From Leptothoe spongobia TAU-MAC 1115 (GTDB taxonomy: Bacteria > Cyanobacteriota > Cyanobacteriia > Phormidesmidales > Phormidesmidaceae): DNA of 50,068 nucleotides. Below are positions 25,399 through 35,546 of this stretch, one piece after another; the first letter of the stretch is position 1, and each line of letters starts with the position of its first letter. The stretch lies in the NCBI RefSeq assembly GCF_018739885.1, contig NZ_JADOES010000040.1, positions 1 to 50,068 of the forward strand. Direction: 5' to 3'. Position numbers and translations under genes: made by a program. The notes under the pieces were generated by a model. It did no database searches, was not told the origin of the DNA, and saw only the letters and a program-made list of their open reading frames with translations.

Positions 25399-26028
25399 CT
25401 AAGCGTTTTTATAATTGAGCGATTGTTTAAAATCGCCTACCTTACCATTGGGCAAGACTGTATTCCCCCAGGTAACATTGCTAAAATTCGTCTTGGATGA
25501 TAGCTGTGCTTCGTACAAGCAAGCGCCCTTGAGGTTGGCCGACCAAAGACTAACTCCTGAAAGGTTTGCACGTCTAAAATTACATCGTTTACATTCGGTG
25601 CCGCTAAGGTTAGCGTTTTGAAAATCTGCAGCTTCACAATCCGCACAGTCCAGTGCTGCATTTGGCAAACTGACGCCTCTACAATCGGCAAAACTTAAGT
25701 TGGCATGCTTTAAAGTGGCGGATACTAGATTTGCTGATATCAGGTTAGCATTACGAAGATTTGCGTTAGTTAGGTTCGCATCTAGTAAATTAGCCCCTCT
25801 GCAGTTAGCGCCACTTAAATCAACGTTGCGTAAGTTTGTTGATACTAGTTGCGCATTAGTAAGGTTAATTTCACGTAGATCAAGACCTGCTAGATTGGCA
25901 TAGCTCAAATCAATACCAATATTGGCATTCGTCATTCGCCATTGATTCCAAACCTGACTTCCCTGACGAATAATAGTTAACTGCTGCGAATTAGTCATTC
26001 CACCTCTGGGGCTTGCACCGTTCATCAT
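25399..26028 (-). CDS. pentapeptide-repeat protein
   Basis: This protein of up to 209 residues is built largely of pentapeptide repeats, A(N/D)LxX, from about residue 40 to 180 (ANLAGLDLREINLTNAQLVS, ANLLDANLTNANLRNANLIS). The repeats form a right-handed quadrilateral beta helix. About eight Cys residues in the repeat region (ANCRG, FADCRG, DCADCEAADF, ECKRCNF) are notable and could be redox- or metal-active. The short N-terminal part (QQLTIIRQGSQVWNQWR) is typical of cyanobacterial members, and translation may start at the Met of residue 11. Function unknown. Confidence 0.88.
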   Translation of the reverse strand: MMNGASPRGGMTNSQQLTIIRQGSQVWNQWRMTNANIGIDLSYANLAGLDLREINLTNAQLVSTNLRNVDLSGANCRGANLLDANLTNANLRNANLISANLVSATLKHANLSFADCRGVSLPNAALDCADCEAADFQNANLSGTECKRCNFRRANLSGVSLWSANLKGACLYEAQLSSKTNFSNVTWGNTVLPNGKVGDFKQSLNYKNA

Positions 26029-26679
26029 ACATATTGAAATTTTGAATTTCCGTTAGAGAGTCAGAAAGATCAGCCATTACTAACCTTTCACGATTCCTTG
26101 GCTTAGATCAGCTAAATCTAGCTTTAGCTATCCCGCCATGGACTAGCATCACCCAGGCATATAGCTCTATAGATTCATCTAAGGAAATAAGGTTTCACTA
26201 TTTAGTGATCTCACATCAAAAACTGTCCACTAAATGGATAATTCATGAACTGATGACAGGTGCTTACATTGCCTTCTTGATCCTCCATAGAAGAACGATC
26301 TTTTCCTCGAAAAGATGTACGTCATGTAGCTAACGTTAATGATAACTAGAGCGCACAATTACAGAGCTGATCAGGAAATTATGCCCATGTGAGTTTAACC
26401 AATGAGATCACATGATCGAAATCACAATCTAGATATATAGGGCATCCTAATCAAGCTAGAAGTATCTCCAAACCACGTCCAAGTTGAACCCTGTAGTTTC
26501 TCCCATGGTAAAACGACCGTCCTGGACGTGGACAAGGTTTAAATAGGGAGGATAACTATCACCTTGCGAGACAGTGCTACATTTAAAAGGTTTGCAATTA
26601 TTTGCCTTGATATATGCCTATCACAGGATGGTTAACCGTTGTTTTATATGGCTGACTTAGAGGATCAACCTCACAGTGA
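26029..26679. other. 651-base intergenic region
   Basis: No gene is seen in this AT-rich stretch between a minus-strand pentapeptide gene and a plus-strand YdcF-like gene. It must hold both divergent promoters. The only recognisable structure is copy 2 of the dispersed structured element at about 26472-26544. Confidence 0.5.
26472..26544. repeat. dispersed structured element, copy 2
   Basis: CACGTCCA (26474-26481) and TGGACGTG (26523-26530) enclose two potential inner stems, the second ATGGT/ACCGT (with a G-T pair), and are followed by GACAAGGTTTAAAT. It is nearly identical to copy 3 at 44631-44687 and lies upstream of the YdcF-like gene. Confidence 0.85.
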
Positions 26680-27480
26680 TTGTGCCTGTCTGCCTACATC
26701 TCACCACTTACGCCCTATCGAGAATCAATAAAACTCATTTTTTATGGATTACTTCTATCTATACTTATGTTGAGACCTCCCGCATGCAGTACAAATGATG
26801 CCACGGAAGAGTGGGTTGAGTTCACAGGAAGGTTATTTAAACTATTCTCTAATCCTGCAATTTTAATTGCTTTAATTGTGATCATCGGGGTTGTTAGTGT
26901 GTTTGTCCTAAGAAGACAACGATCCCGAGGTTGGTTGGTACGCATTAGTCTGGGGCTAATACTCTCCACTATAGTCTTGTCTTTGATGGGGCGTTACTTG
27001 CTGATATCCTTTGTCCCTATCGATACTGGTGAGCCCACTCAAGCCATAGTCGTATTAGGTCGAGGAAAAGATCTTAGAGAAGCTCGCTCGGCCCTTGGCG
27101 TGTCTCTAGTGAAATCCGGTCGTGCTCCCCTGGTTTTCTTTAGTGGTAAAAGCGATGCCCCCCGCATTGTTAAAGCCCTGGAAGAACAGGGGGTGGATAC
27201 AGGCATCTTGGATGGAGAAGCTTGTTCACGAACTACGGCAGAGAATGCTAAATACACAGCCCAAGTACTGATGGAACGGAACATTAAGAAGATCATTTTG
27301 GTGACCGATATACCTCACCTATTGAGGGCATATCTGACCTTTAGTGGTGTTGGTTTCCAGGTAATTCCTCACCCAACTCCATTTCCGGCTAGTTACAGCC
27401 GATATCGTCGCCAGATTTTATCGTTACGCGAAGTGGTTAGCTTTATCTCCTATGGACTCCAAGGATACTATTCTCAGTAA
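26680..27480 (+). CDS. YdcF/SanA-like (DUF218) membrane protein
   Basis: This protein has up to 266 residues, with three hydrophobic segments in the first 110 residues followed by a DUF218 domain. The domain shows AIVVLGRGKDLREARSALG, then FFSGKSDAPRI, TTAENAKYTAQVL and ILVTDIPHLLRAYLTF. DUF218 proteins such as SanA and ElyC act in envelope integrity or polysaccharide metabolism, and the exact reaction is unknown. It faces the exopolysaccharide cluster and may belong to it functionally. The open frame starts with TTG. The true start could be the ATG of MLRPPACS near residue 30, where PPACS also looks lipobox-like. Confidence 0.75.
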   Translation: MCLSAYISPLTPYRESIKLIFYGLLLSILMLRPPACSTNDATEEWVEFTGRLFKLFSNPAILIALIVIIGVVSVFVLRRQRSRGWLVRISLGLILSTIVLSLMGRYLLISFVPIDTGEPTQAIVVLGRGKDLREARSALGVSLVKSGRAPLVFFSGKSDAPRIVKALEEQGVDTGILDGEACSRTTAENAKYTAQVLMERNIKKIILVTDIPHLLRAYLTFSGVGFQVIPHPTPFPASYSRYRRQILSLREVVSFISYGLQGYYSQ

Positions 27481-27628
27481 TCATAGGTTTGTCAATAACC
27501 CATGGCGTGATTCTATATACCAGTGGCGGGAGTAGAACAGCTTGTTACGACATCATTTTAAACAAATACAAGCCAGGGCAGTCTCATAATAGAGTAGACA
27601 AAGCGACGAACATTAGAGTGCGACTGAA

Positions 27629-28537
27629 ATGCCTATAAAAAGAAATCTACCTAGTTTTTTGGTTGTCGGGGCCTATAAATCTGGAACCACTGCACTATAT
27701 CGTTATTTTTATCAACATCCTGAAATCTATATGAGCCCCATCAAGGAGACAAATTTCTTTGCGCTTGAAGGCTCTATTCCGAACTATTGTGGTCCTGGGG
27801 ATGCCCAGGCTCCCACCAATCGGTTATCAATTACTCACATCGATGATTATCGAGCTCAGTTTGACGGATTATCCACCGAACGTGCGATTGGTGAAGCCTC
27901 TCCTATGTATCTCTACTCATCTAAAGCAGCTGGGCGAATTCAACACTATTTACCCGGAGTGCGTTTGATTGTAATTTTGCGTCAACCTGCAGCTAGGGCA
28001 TACTCTAATTTCTTGCATTTAGTGCGAGACGGGCGTGAGAAAATACAGGATTTTGAAAAAGTCTGGGCGCAAGAGGATAAGAGAATTCAGGCCAACTGGG
28101 CACCGATTTGGCATATTAGACAACATGGGTTTTACTATAGACAGCTAAAGCAATATTTTGATATCTTTTCCCCTACTCAAATCAAGGTGGTTTTGTACGA
28201 AGACTTGGTGAAACGACCAGAAGAAACCCTAGCCAGTCTTTTTGACTATGTGGGTGTAGATAGTGAATTTCAAGTAGATTTCTCTCGACGCCCCAATCAG
28301 TCGGGGATTCCTAAGAATAGGTTAGCCCGTGGCCTTGCCCGAAGACTGTTGGTCATTCCCTTACGAGCAACGGGCAATAAAAAAATGATGGATTGGGGAG
28401 AATCTATTAGTAACTATTTTCTCTACAAACCCAAAATAACATATGAACAAAAAAAAGAAATCACTGAGTTCTATCGTCAGGATATTCTTAAGCTGCAGTC
28501 GCTGATTGATCGAGATCTAACTCACTGGCTTGCTTAA
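27629..28537 (+). CDS. PAPS-dependent sulfotransferase
   Basis: This 302-residue sulfotransferase has the two cofactor motifs. The 5'-phosphosulfate loop is VVGAYKSGTTALYRYF (about residues 12-27). The 3'-phosphate motif is VRLIVILRQPAARAYSNFLH (about residues 110-129). KETNFF and GEASPMYL also match the heparan-sulfate-type family. It would transfer sulfate from PAPS to a sugar hydroxyl or amine. It lies on the plus strand at the edge of the polysaccharide cluster, convergent with a second sulfotransferase. The product polysaccharide is therefore probably sulfated. No signal peptide, so it acts in the cytoplasm. Confidence 0.9.
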   Translation: MPIKRNLPSFLVVGAYKSGTTALYRYFYQHPEIYMSPIKETNFFALEGSIPNYCGPGDAQAPTNRLSITHIDDYRAQFDGLSTERAIGEASPMYLYSSKAAGRIQHYLPGVRLIVILRQPAARAYSNFLHLVRDGREKIQDFEKVWAQEDKRIQANWAPIWHIRQHGFYYRQLKQYFDIFSPTQIKVVLYEDLVKRPEETLASLFDYVGVDSEFQVDFSRRPNQSGIPKNRLARGLARRLLVIPLRATGNKKMMDWGESISNYFLYKPKITYEQKKEITEFYRQDILKLQSLIDRDLTHWLA

Positions 28538-28576
28538 GCTTTAAATCTCTCAACGTAATCGACAGCTTATCAACTA

Positions 28577-29404
28577 CTAGTGCTTGAGGATAAGATTGTC
28601 TATTGCATAGTTGTATAGATCTGTATCGGGTTGGCAAAGGTCTTCAATTCGTGCATAAACTTGTGGCGTTATCAGTGACCTTTGATGAGACTTAGATTTA
28701 GGGTTTCTATTCCATGTGCCAATATCTAAGCGCCTTCCAAAGGTATGGGAAAACTGTTCTAAAAAGGTGTCAAGGTGTTCGATAGCACCTACAAGCTTAA
28801 AGCAATGAAGGTTTTTCTTGGCGTTCTCTAAAAGCTGTTCTGTTGAGACGCTATCTTGATCGTCGATCTGTTTTCCGTATAAAAAACGGACACAAGATTG
28901 CCCACTGCGATAAGCGGCTGGAGAGTCAAGATACTCCTCTAGGGGTAAATCTGTTTTAGAGTTTCCATAGGATTTGTGTCGATTATAAAAATATGCGGAA
29001 ATCCACTTGTCCACCGGATTTCTTAGCATGGTAACGAAATGGAAATCATGCCCAGACATGTTATAGGCTAAGTTGCTGAACATAAAATGCCCATTGATAA
29101 AACGAATATCCTGTTGAGCCATGGCATACATCAACAGATTTTCGCGCAGACCTGTAACGGTGGGGTGCTGAGTATAAAGGGATTTATTTTCAATTTGTTC
29201 GGCTACCTTTAGAGTGGCGACAGAATCCAGGTTATAGACTGCCTTGTCGCGCACATCCCAATTGACATAGCAGCCTTTGAGGGCTTTGCTAATGGAGACT
29301 CCGCCACATTTGGGGATATGTATATAAACAATTTTGTCGGCTAATGGGCTGGAGAAAATATTATGTGTTCGTGAGCGAAGTTCAAAGCTAATTTCTTTCA
29401 GCAT
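28577..29404 (-). CDS. sulfotransferase family 2-like protein
   Basis: This 275-residue protein has the family 2 sulfotransferase signature: YIHIPKCGGVSISKALKG (about residues 28-45) for the phosphosulfate loop and FVTMLRNPVDKWISAYFYN for the 3'-phosphate site. The C-terminal half has CFKLVGAIEHLDTFLEQFS, as in bacterial members. It is unrelated in detail to the neighbouring sulfotransferase at 27629. It is the last gene of the long minus-strand polysaccharide cluster and likely sulfates the same glycan at a different position. Confidence 0.88.
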   Translation of the reverse strand: MLKEISFELRSRTHNIFSSPLADKIVYIHIPKCGGVSISKALKGCYVNWDVRDKAVYNLDSVATLKVAEQIENKSLYTQHPTVTGLRENLLMYAMAQQDIRFINGHFMFSNLAYNMSGHDFHFVTMLRNPVDKWISAYFYNRHKSYGNSKTDLPLEEYLDSPAAYRSGQSCVRFLYGKQIDDQDSVSTEQLLENAKKNLHCFKLVGAIEHLDTFLEQFSHTFGRRLDIGTWNRNPKSKSHQRSLITPQVYARIEDLCQPDTDLYNYAIDNLILKH

Positions 29405-29466
29405 TGTTCTAGAACTAAGTTGTAAATCATAAGATTAAATCTCTTTGCTCAGTAGTTTTGCCTGTA

Positions 29467-30894
29467 TTAGGCAACTTGTTTTTTGGTAAATCGTCCGGCA
29501 ATAATAGCCCATAGCTCTAATAACAGTTTCCTTGCCCCAGAACTAATTAAGAATAGTATTCCATAACTGAGGAGAAATACTCCAAAGTTGATGCTCAGAG
29601 GGAACCAGATACTTGCTAAACAAGGCGGAATAGATGCTAATACAAAACCAAACACTAAATGATACTCAGGTGAGCCAAACTGTTTGCTGATGGCGCGGTG
29701 TACTAGGTAGTAAGTGGGAAGAGCCAGAATTTCTGATATGGCATATCCCCATACGCCAAATATTGGGGTTAACAATAAGCAACTGGGCCATAGCAGTGCT
29801 ATGTATGCTAAATTCGACCAGCTGACTACATGGTTGCGATCAACTGCATAGAGTACGGCTGTGTGTAAGTCAAAAATCGCTCCGACTAACGTTGCTATGC
29901 CAATCAAGGGAAACATTTGGGCACTTAAGAGCCACTTGTCTCCAAAAACAGTAGGAATCAACCAAGAGGCACAACTGGCAAATCCACTGCATACTAAACC
30001 CATCATTAGGGCTTGATACATCATTCCCTTGGTAAGGGCGCGTCGAGTGGCTGGCTTATCGTTTGTAAGCTTGGCCATTACACTAATCGACATTCGCTTC
30101 AACACCCCTCGCAGCAACATTAGTTGCGCTACCATGCGTACGGCAATATTGATAATCCCCACGGCTTCAATGCCGACTAAGCGTCCGACAAACAATGGTA
30201 CTGTCAGACTTCGAAGGTTAAATAACCAGTTTGAGCAGTTATAGCTAAACCCATAGGCGATAGCTGGCTTCATATAGTGCCGTTGCCAGCGGAAGGTCCA
30301 ATGTACGGGATAAAAGCGTCTAGCTAATATAGCTGCGATGAGAAACTGTAGTAATGTGCCACAAATGGGTCCCCAATAGCTATGGTAAGACAGCACTAAG
30401 ATGACCGAAAGTATATAGTTGGCGGTCTGTGCAATGGCTTCTACTAAGCTAATTTGGTCAAAGCGTAATGCTCGGTTTAAAAGACTGCTAGAGACAATGG
30501 ATACCATGTCTAGCCAGATGGCTGGGGTGAGTACCCACAGGATTTTAGTGATCTCATGGCGACCTACCCACCATCCAAACAGTGGTGCGGCTAGGGCAAT
30601 CCCAAGGCATAGTAAAACGCCACAGGTATTGTAAAACGCAAGAATTTGTTCGGCATCTTTTGGGGTGAAGTCAGGTTTGCGAACAAGATAGGCCCCTAAT
30701 CCAAATCGACTTGTCCAACGTAGAAAATAAAAGATGCCGAGAGCTGCGGAAACAATACCATAGCTCTCTGGGCCCAGCATACGGGCAATGACTAAGGTGC
30801 TGACTAGGGAGAACCCTGAGGCTAGAAGCTGTCTTAAGGTTAAGTAAAAGCTCCCTTTGAGAACCTTACTCTTTAGAGATGGTTGTGGGCTCAT
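29467..30894 (-). CDS. Wzx-type polysaccharide flippase (PST family)
   Basis: This 475-residue hydrophobic protein with about 12-14 membrane segments matches the polysaccharide-transporter (MOP superfamily) flippases. The N-terminal KGSFYLTLRQLLASGFSLVS, the ARMLGPESYGIVSAALG stretch and the repeated helix pairs are typical. It would flip the lipid-linked repeat unit across the inner membrane. It is 20 bases from the upstream GT2 gene on the same strand, so it is part of the polysaccharide operon. Confidence 0.9.
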   Translation of the reverse strand: MSPQPSLKSKVLKGSFYLTLRQLLASGFSLVSTLVIARMLGPESYGIVSAALGIFYFLRWTSRFGLGAYLVRKPDFTPKDAEQILAFYNTCGVLLCLGIALAAPLFGWWVGRHEITKILWVLTPAIWLDMVSIVSSSLLNRALRFDQISLVEAIAQTANYILSVILVLSYHSYWGPICGTLLQFLIAAILARRFYPVHWTFRWQRHYMKPAIAYGFSYNCSNWLFNLRSLTVPLFVGRLVGIEAVGIINIAVRMVAQLMLLRGVLKRMSISVMAKLTNDKPATRRALTKGMMYQALMMGLVCSGFASCASWLIPTVFGDKWLLSAQMFPLIGIATLVGAIFDLHTAVLYAVDRNHVVSWSNLAYIALLWPSCLLLTPIFGVWGYAISEILALPTYYLVHRAISKQFGSPEYHLVFGFVLASIPPCLASIWFPLSINFGVFLLSYGILFLISSGARKLLLELWAIIAGRFTKKQVA

Positions 30895-30914
30895 GCCAAT
30901 AAGAGACGACTAGC

Positions 30915-31913
30915 CTAGCTAGAAGCAGAAACGGAAAAGAACTTGGGTAGCTGGGTTAAATGGTTTTTGAGGTGATGGAGATTGGTGCGTAGCTGGCTAT
31001 AGCCGTCCAGACCAAATAGCTGCACCATGATGATGGCGATGCTTAGACGCACACACTGACTAGAAAACCTCAGCTTAGGACAGTGGGTAAGTGCTTGTTT
31101 ACGAAACTGCCGAGCGGGTTGGCAGTCACCATCTAGGTTTTGTAATGTTTTCCATGCAATTCGTAGGTAGGCAAAACCATAGCTACGACCTTTTAGGGGT
31201 TGGTAATGTTGGGGTGCGATCGCAAACACCTTTTCAATAATGGCATGGTAGTTTGCTTCCATTTTTTGCCACTTTTTAGAGGTATTACCCGGATGAAAAC
31301 GATATCGCACTAGTGGTTCTTGCACACAGTAAAATGGATAAGCCATGGCAATGCGTAGCCACATTTCCCAGGTTTGTGCGTAGGGAAAACGAGTGTCAAA
31401 CTCCCCTACTTGAGTAAAACACTCACGACGAATCATCGGGTTGCTCCCACATTCAATGATGTCGTGCTCGATTAGACGGGGTAGTACATCACCCGATTCA
31501 GAATTTTTGCAAATCTTTCCCTGGGGGCGATCATATTCATCCATCGTGGCAACCCAAGAATAAACCAAACCCACCTTTGGGTTGTTGTCTAACGCCTGTA
31601 CATGGGTTTCTAACTTCCGCTTATCCCAAAGATCATCAGCATCAAGAAAGGCAATGTAGGCACCGGTTGCATGGGATAGGGCTGTGTTACGAGCGGCGGC
31701 ACTACCTGCATTTGCTTGGGAGAAAAATTTAATATTAGGCTGGGTCAAACTTGTTGCCCAGGTTTTAATATGATCGCTGCTGCCATCATCCACGATAATG
31801 ATTTCGAAATCCTGGAATGTTTGAGCTAGAACACTATCCAATGTTTGCGGCAAATAGTGCATCGAGTTGTAGGCCGCAATAATTACTGAAACCTTAGGCA
31901 TTACATTAGACAT
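30915..31913 (-). CDS. GT2 family glycosyltransferase
   Basis: From the ATG at 31913 this is 332 residues. The GT-A core is complete: KVSVIIAAYNSMHYLPQTLD, IIVDDGSSD, NAGSAAARNTAL, and the DXD-type AFLDADDLWD, then YSWVATMD and the acceptor region GSNPMIRRECF. The ATG overlaps the stop of the upstream polymerase gene by eight bases, indicating translational coupling. A longer open frame to 31982 would add an unlikely N-terminus. It is similar to the GT2 protein at 33416-34405, so the two arose by duplication. Confidence 0.92.
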   Translation of the reverse strand: MSNVMPKVSVIIAAYNSMHYLPQTLDSVLAQTFQDFEIIIVDDGSSDHIKTWATSLTQPNIKFFSQANAGSAAARNTALSHATGAYIAFLDADDLWDKRKLETHVQALDNNPKVGLVYSWVATMDEYDRPQGKICKNSESGDVLPRLIEHDIIECGSNPMIRRECFTQVGEFDTRFPYAQTWEMWLRIAMAYPFYCVQEPLVRYRFHPGNTSKKWQKMEANYHAIIEKVFAIAPQHYQPLKGRSYGFAYLRIAWKTLQNLDGDCQPARQFRKQALTHCPKLRFSSQCVRLSIAIIMVQLFGLDGYSQLRTNLHHLKNHLTQLPKFFSVSASS

Positions 31914-33357
31914 AAGAATTTTCACCCTGTGGTTGATGTTCCAATCGCTCTGGTTTCCGCCAATCCCAACTGCACAGAGCAATCAGAGTAAACCAATAAA
32001 AGAAAAGCACCGTATGACTCCAGATATTTTCTGTCAACATGCCAACCATCATGGCAATGAGAGTTGCCAACAACATAAGTGCCAGATCGACCTGGACACG
32101 AGTCGACAAATGGGAACGACACGTCTGAATCAGATGAATCGCTATCCCTCCTAAGAAGGTTAAATATGAGATAATGCCGACAACCCCTCCCTCTACCAGC
32201 GCTCGCACATAGTCGTTGTGAGGTTCACTTCTAAAGTGAGTCAGAAACTTTGATGCACCTAAGCCATATCCTAGCCAGTATTCTTGTTGCCAAGCATCCA
32301 ATAACAATGTCCACTGTTCTAATCGCCAATAAAAGCTATTGGAGGTTAGACCGCGCAGCAAAATTGCCCGTGATAGATCTAAATCATCATTAAAAAATGG
32401 CAGCGTAGCAAACAATAATAATCGCTCTCGTCCAAATTCTGTACTGCCAAACAATGCAACAATCATCGCCATCAGTATAGTGGCACCAATAAACTTTGAG
32501 ACAGTAATGCGAGGAATTATGACCGCAATGATTAATATTCCCGTCATTACCAAACCGACTAAGGCTTTAGTGGCTACGATAAAAAACACGACTATTCCCA
32601 TGGGAATCAACCATGGCCAAGAACGCTTTGCCTGGGTCATCTGCCAATAGAGCACACCTAAAAACAAGACTAAGAAAGTAACTAAAGTATTAGGATGTCC
32701 TAACGTTCCATTCACACGGGAGGCATTCTCTAGAGCTGTAAATGCCATGCCACGAGGTGCCAAAAAGGTGGGTAATGCAGACGCTGGCAAACATATCTGG
32801 AGTAAAGCTGCGAACAGGGGAAGAATCAAACTAAATAACAAACCCTTTACCACTGTCTTGGGATGAACCTTATCCTGGAGCTGCATAACCAGAAGGTAGA
32901 CCATCAACCAAGAAAATAGACGTATCCACTCGCGTAGGGCGGTCATTGTATGGCCCGTCCCCATGCCTAATCCCCCCATGGGAAGTAACCCTACCCATAA
33001 TCCTTGGAAAAGAACCCAACTTGCAAAAAACCAGAAGAAGCGATTGGTATGAATCTTTTGTCTGGTAGCTAGTAATAGGGCGATATAGGACATGGCCAAG
33101 AGATCTAAGCCAACGGCAAAGATAGCGGGTAGCTGCTGCTCAGAAAAAATATCAATGGCACTGCGAAAACATAACAGTCCTAAAACCGTATATTCAAATT
33201 TAATACCTAACATTAAAAGCCCAAGCAATGCAATGGCCATAACTAAGGGAATAGCAAAGCTAATGCCAGCTCCCCAGCCCATCAGAGCTGCCAATACAAC
33301 ACCGCCAAGAACGACGATATAACTTGTGACCGATAATGTTGAATACTTGAAAGTCAT
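31906..33357 (-). CDS. O-antigen ligase-like polymerase (Wzy-type)
   Basis: This 483-residue membrane protein with about 11-12 hydrophobic segments has the O-antigen ligase/Wzy_C signature. LGYGLGASKFLTHFRSEPHN then DYVRALVEGGVVGIISYLTF lies in the large loop at about residues 350-395, with RVNGTLGHPNTL earlier. In this cluster it most likely polymerises flipped repeat units at the outer face of the inner membrane. It is coupled to the downstream GT2 gene by overlapping start and stop codons. Confidence 0.9.
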   Translation of the reverse strand: MTFKYSTLSVTSYIVVLGGVVLAALMGWGAGISFAIPLVMAIALLGLLMLGIKFEYTVLGLLCFRSAIDIFSEQQLPAIFAVGLDLLAMSYIALLLATRQKIHTNRFFWFFASWVLFQGLWVGLLPMGGLGMGTGHTMTALREWIRLFSWLMVYLLVMQLQDKVHPKTVVKGLLFSLILPLFAALLQICLPASALPTFLAPRGMAFTALENASRVNGTLGHPNTLVTFLVLFLGVLYWQMTQAKRSWPWLIPMGIVVFFIVATKALVGLVMTGILIIAVIIPRITVSKFIGATILMAMIVALFGSTEFGRERLLLFATLPFFNDDLDLSRAILLRGLTSNSFYWRLEQWTLLLDAWQQEYWLGYGLGASKFLTHFRSEPHNDYVRALVEGGVVGIISYLTFLGGIAIHLIQTCRSHLSTRVQVDLALMLLATLIAMMVGMLTENIWSHTVLFFYWFTLIALCSWDWRKPERLEHQPQGENSYV

Positions 33358-33415
33358 CTCATCCCCTGGTTGAAACTGTAGTTAACTAGCCCAGTGTTAT
33401 TCCCTAACTGAGTCA

Positions 33416-34405
33416 CTACAGCGATAGAATCTGACCTCGTAAAGTATGCAGTCTACTTAGAAGGCGGGTATAGGTATTAGTCCCTAAACAACGCATTGTC
33501 AGCAAGGTTAAGTTCAGGCGCAAAAACTCCCGTGAAAATCTGAGCGTCGGATCGTTTGCGATCGCTTCACCCATAAATCGTTGAGACGTTTGATAATCTT
33601 TTTCTAGACTTTGCAGTGGTTTCCAAGCTAAAGACAAATTAATTCTTGCCCAAGACCGCTTGATCAGATCACATTTGACCTCATCAGAAATATAGCTAGG
33701 GGCCATATCAACTGCTTTATCCAAAATAATCCTGGCACTGCGAGCCATCGCTACCCAGTTTTTAGATGCACTACTGGGATGCTGACGGTAATCAACCAAA
33801 GACTCTTTCACCACCGCAAACTCGTAATAAGGCGCAATACGTAACCACATATCACGATCTTCCATATAGGAACCTAGATTTTCATCAAAATCTCCTACCT
33901 GTTCAAAACAAGTTCGTCTAACCATGGGATTGCTTCCAGATCCCACACAGTTACTCAAAATCAAGCTTTCCCAGACATTGCCTTCGACACAGTTGTTGAC
34001 AAAGCGTCCGGTCGGTTCACCCGTTTGATTGACCAATGTCATCCAGGTATAGACCACACCTATATTGGTAGAGGCCTCCATCAAGGTCACCTGCTTTTCC
34101 AACTTGGTTGGATGCCAACGGTCATCAGCATCTAAAAAGGCAATGTAATCACCATCTGATTCTCGAATACCCGTATTTCGAGCCCCTGCTAATCCCCTAT
34201 TTGCCTGAGAAACCAAACGCACTCGTGGGTCTTTAATTGTCGTGACCCAAGTCTGGATGTTGTCATTACTGCCATCATCTACGATCACGACATCATAGTC
34301 AGCGAACGTTTGAGCCAAAACGCTTTCAATGGCCTCAGGCAGATAGGCCATGGCATTATAGGCTGGAATAACGACAGACACTCTAGGTGGTTTGCGAGCA
34401 GGCAT
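33416..34405 (-). CDS. GT2 family glycosyltransferase
   Basis: This 329-residue GT-A glycosyltransferase has RVSVVIPAYNAMAYLPEAIE, VIVDDGSND, NRGLAGARNTGI, AFLDADDRWH (DXD-like metal site) and GSNPMVRRTCFEQVGDF. It shares the whole layout with the GT2 protein at 30915-31913. It sits between the polymerase and the Wza-type export gene on the same strand. The sugar specificity cannot be read. Confidence 0.92.
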   Translation of the reverse strand: MPARKPPRVSVVIPAYNAMAYLPEAIESVLAQTFADYDVVIVDDGSNDNIQTWVTTIKDPRVRLVSQANRGLAGARNTGIRESDGDYIAFLDADDRWHPTKLEKQVTLMEASTNIGVVYTWMTLVNQTGEPTGRFVNNCVEGNVWESLILSNCVGSGSNPMVRRTCFEQVGDFDENLGSYMEDRDMWLRIAPYYEFAVVKESLVDYRQHPSSASKNWVAMARSARIILDKAVDMAPSYISDEVKCDLIKRSWARINLSLAWKPLQSLEKDYQTSQRFMGEAIANDPTLRFSREFLRLNLTLLTMRCLGTNTYTRLLSRLHTLRGQILSL

Positions 34406-34459
34406 AGTAGATGAATATATAACAGAAATATAGAAGAGGTTTAAGCTAAACCCAAGATA

Positions 34460-35488
34460 TCAGTCGAGGATTCTAAACAGTGCACCAAGGGGATTTAACA
34501 ATCGTCCAATAAAGTCGAATGTATCACCAACACCACCACGGTTAGACGCTTTAACCACAATCAAATCACCATGCATCAATGTCGTCGATGCTTCACCAAA
34601 AGCAAAGTCCTGTTGGGCTAGCTGTCCATTGGGCTCCATCCGAAACAGGGCAACTTCATCCGCATCGGCATCTACTGTTAGACCACCAGCGGCAGCAACG
34701 GCAGCACTCACATCTGCACTAGGCGTAATATTGATTTGTCCTGGACGAGAAACTTCTCCAGCAACATGGATAATGATCTGTTCTGGGGCCACCGTCGATG
34801 CTAACAACATTCTTTGATCAACTGTGGTGGATTCAGATTGAGGCACAATGACTTCATCTCCATCCAGAACTTCTGGATCAGCAGATAACTCACCACTTTG
34901 AATAACTTCCCACAAATTAACGCTGATATTTTCCTGCCCCAAGACAGTATTAGTCGGGCGACGAATAGTAATATTCCTCAGATCAGCTTCGGGGGTAATA
35001 CCGCCCGCCATCACCAAGGTCTCACTCAAAGTTACTTTGCCATCGGCATCTATCTGGTCTGTACTCAGTAGTCGTGGTCCAGGCTGTACAACGGCTCCAG
35101 TAACGCTGATGCGTAGAGGGCTAAACCCCATAACTGAGACAACGACTTGAGGCCGACGAACATAAGGAAGCAATAACTCATTGAGAAATGGAGCAACTTG
35201 AGACGGTGTCAGACCAATAATCGAGACATCACCGACCAGTGGCATTTGAATCGTGCCATCAGCCGTAATTACATGCTCGCCAGACAGGTCTGGAAAGTCA
35301 ATAACCGTTATGTTCAATCGATCTCCTACCTTAAGCGCTACCGCACGACTATTTGCCTTAGCGCTTTCCGGGGTAGTCGCCTGGACAGCAGGAACCACCT
35401 CTGTCTCCGCTGACTGAGCTTGAACCGGCATAACAATGATGCTGGCCAAAATTGACCATAAAACCGTGGGAAAACAGATACGTTTCAT
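34460..35488 (-). CDS. Wza-type polysaccharide export protein
   Basis: This 342-residue exported protein has a signal peptide (MKRICFPTVLWSILASIIVM ending near VQAQS). A Poly_export domain follows at about residues 50-130 (LKVGDRLNITVIDFPDLSG, GTIQMPLVGDVSIIGLT), then SLBB units (ISVTGAVVQPGPRLLS; IIHVAGEVSRPGQINI). There is no lipobox Cys, as usual in cyanobacterial members. It forms the outer-membrane export channel and works with the co-polymerase encoded just upstream. Confidence 0.93.
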   Translation of the reverse strand: MKRICFPTVLWSILASIIVMPVQAQSAETEVVPAVQATTPESAKANSRAVALKVGDRLNITVIDFPDLSGEHVITADGTIQMPLVGDVSIIGLTPSQVAPFLNELLLPYVRRPQVVVSVMGFSPLRISVTGAVVQPGPRLLSTDQIDADGKVTLSETLVMAGGITPEADLRNITIRRPTNTVLGQENISVNLWEVIQSGELSADPEVLDGDEVIVPQSESTTVDQRMLLASTVAPEQIIIHVAGEVSRPGQINITPSADVSAAVAAAGGLTVDADADEVALFRMEPNGQLAQQDFAFGEASTTLMHGDLIVVKASNRGGVGDTFDFIGRLLNPLGALFRILD

Positions 35489-35546
35489 AGTGGTAATCAG
35501 AAAAATGCTTTATCGAATAAATATGACCAGAATAGAAATAAATTCC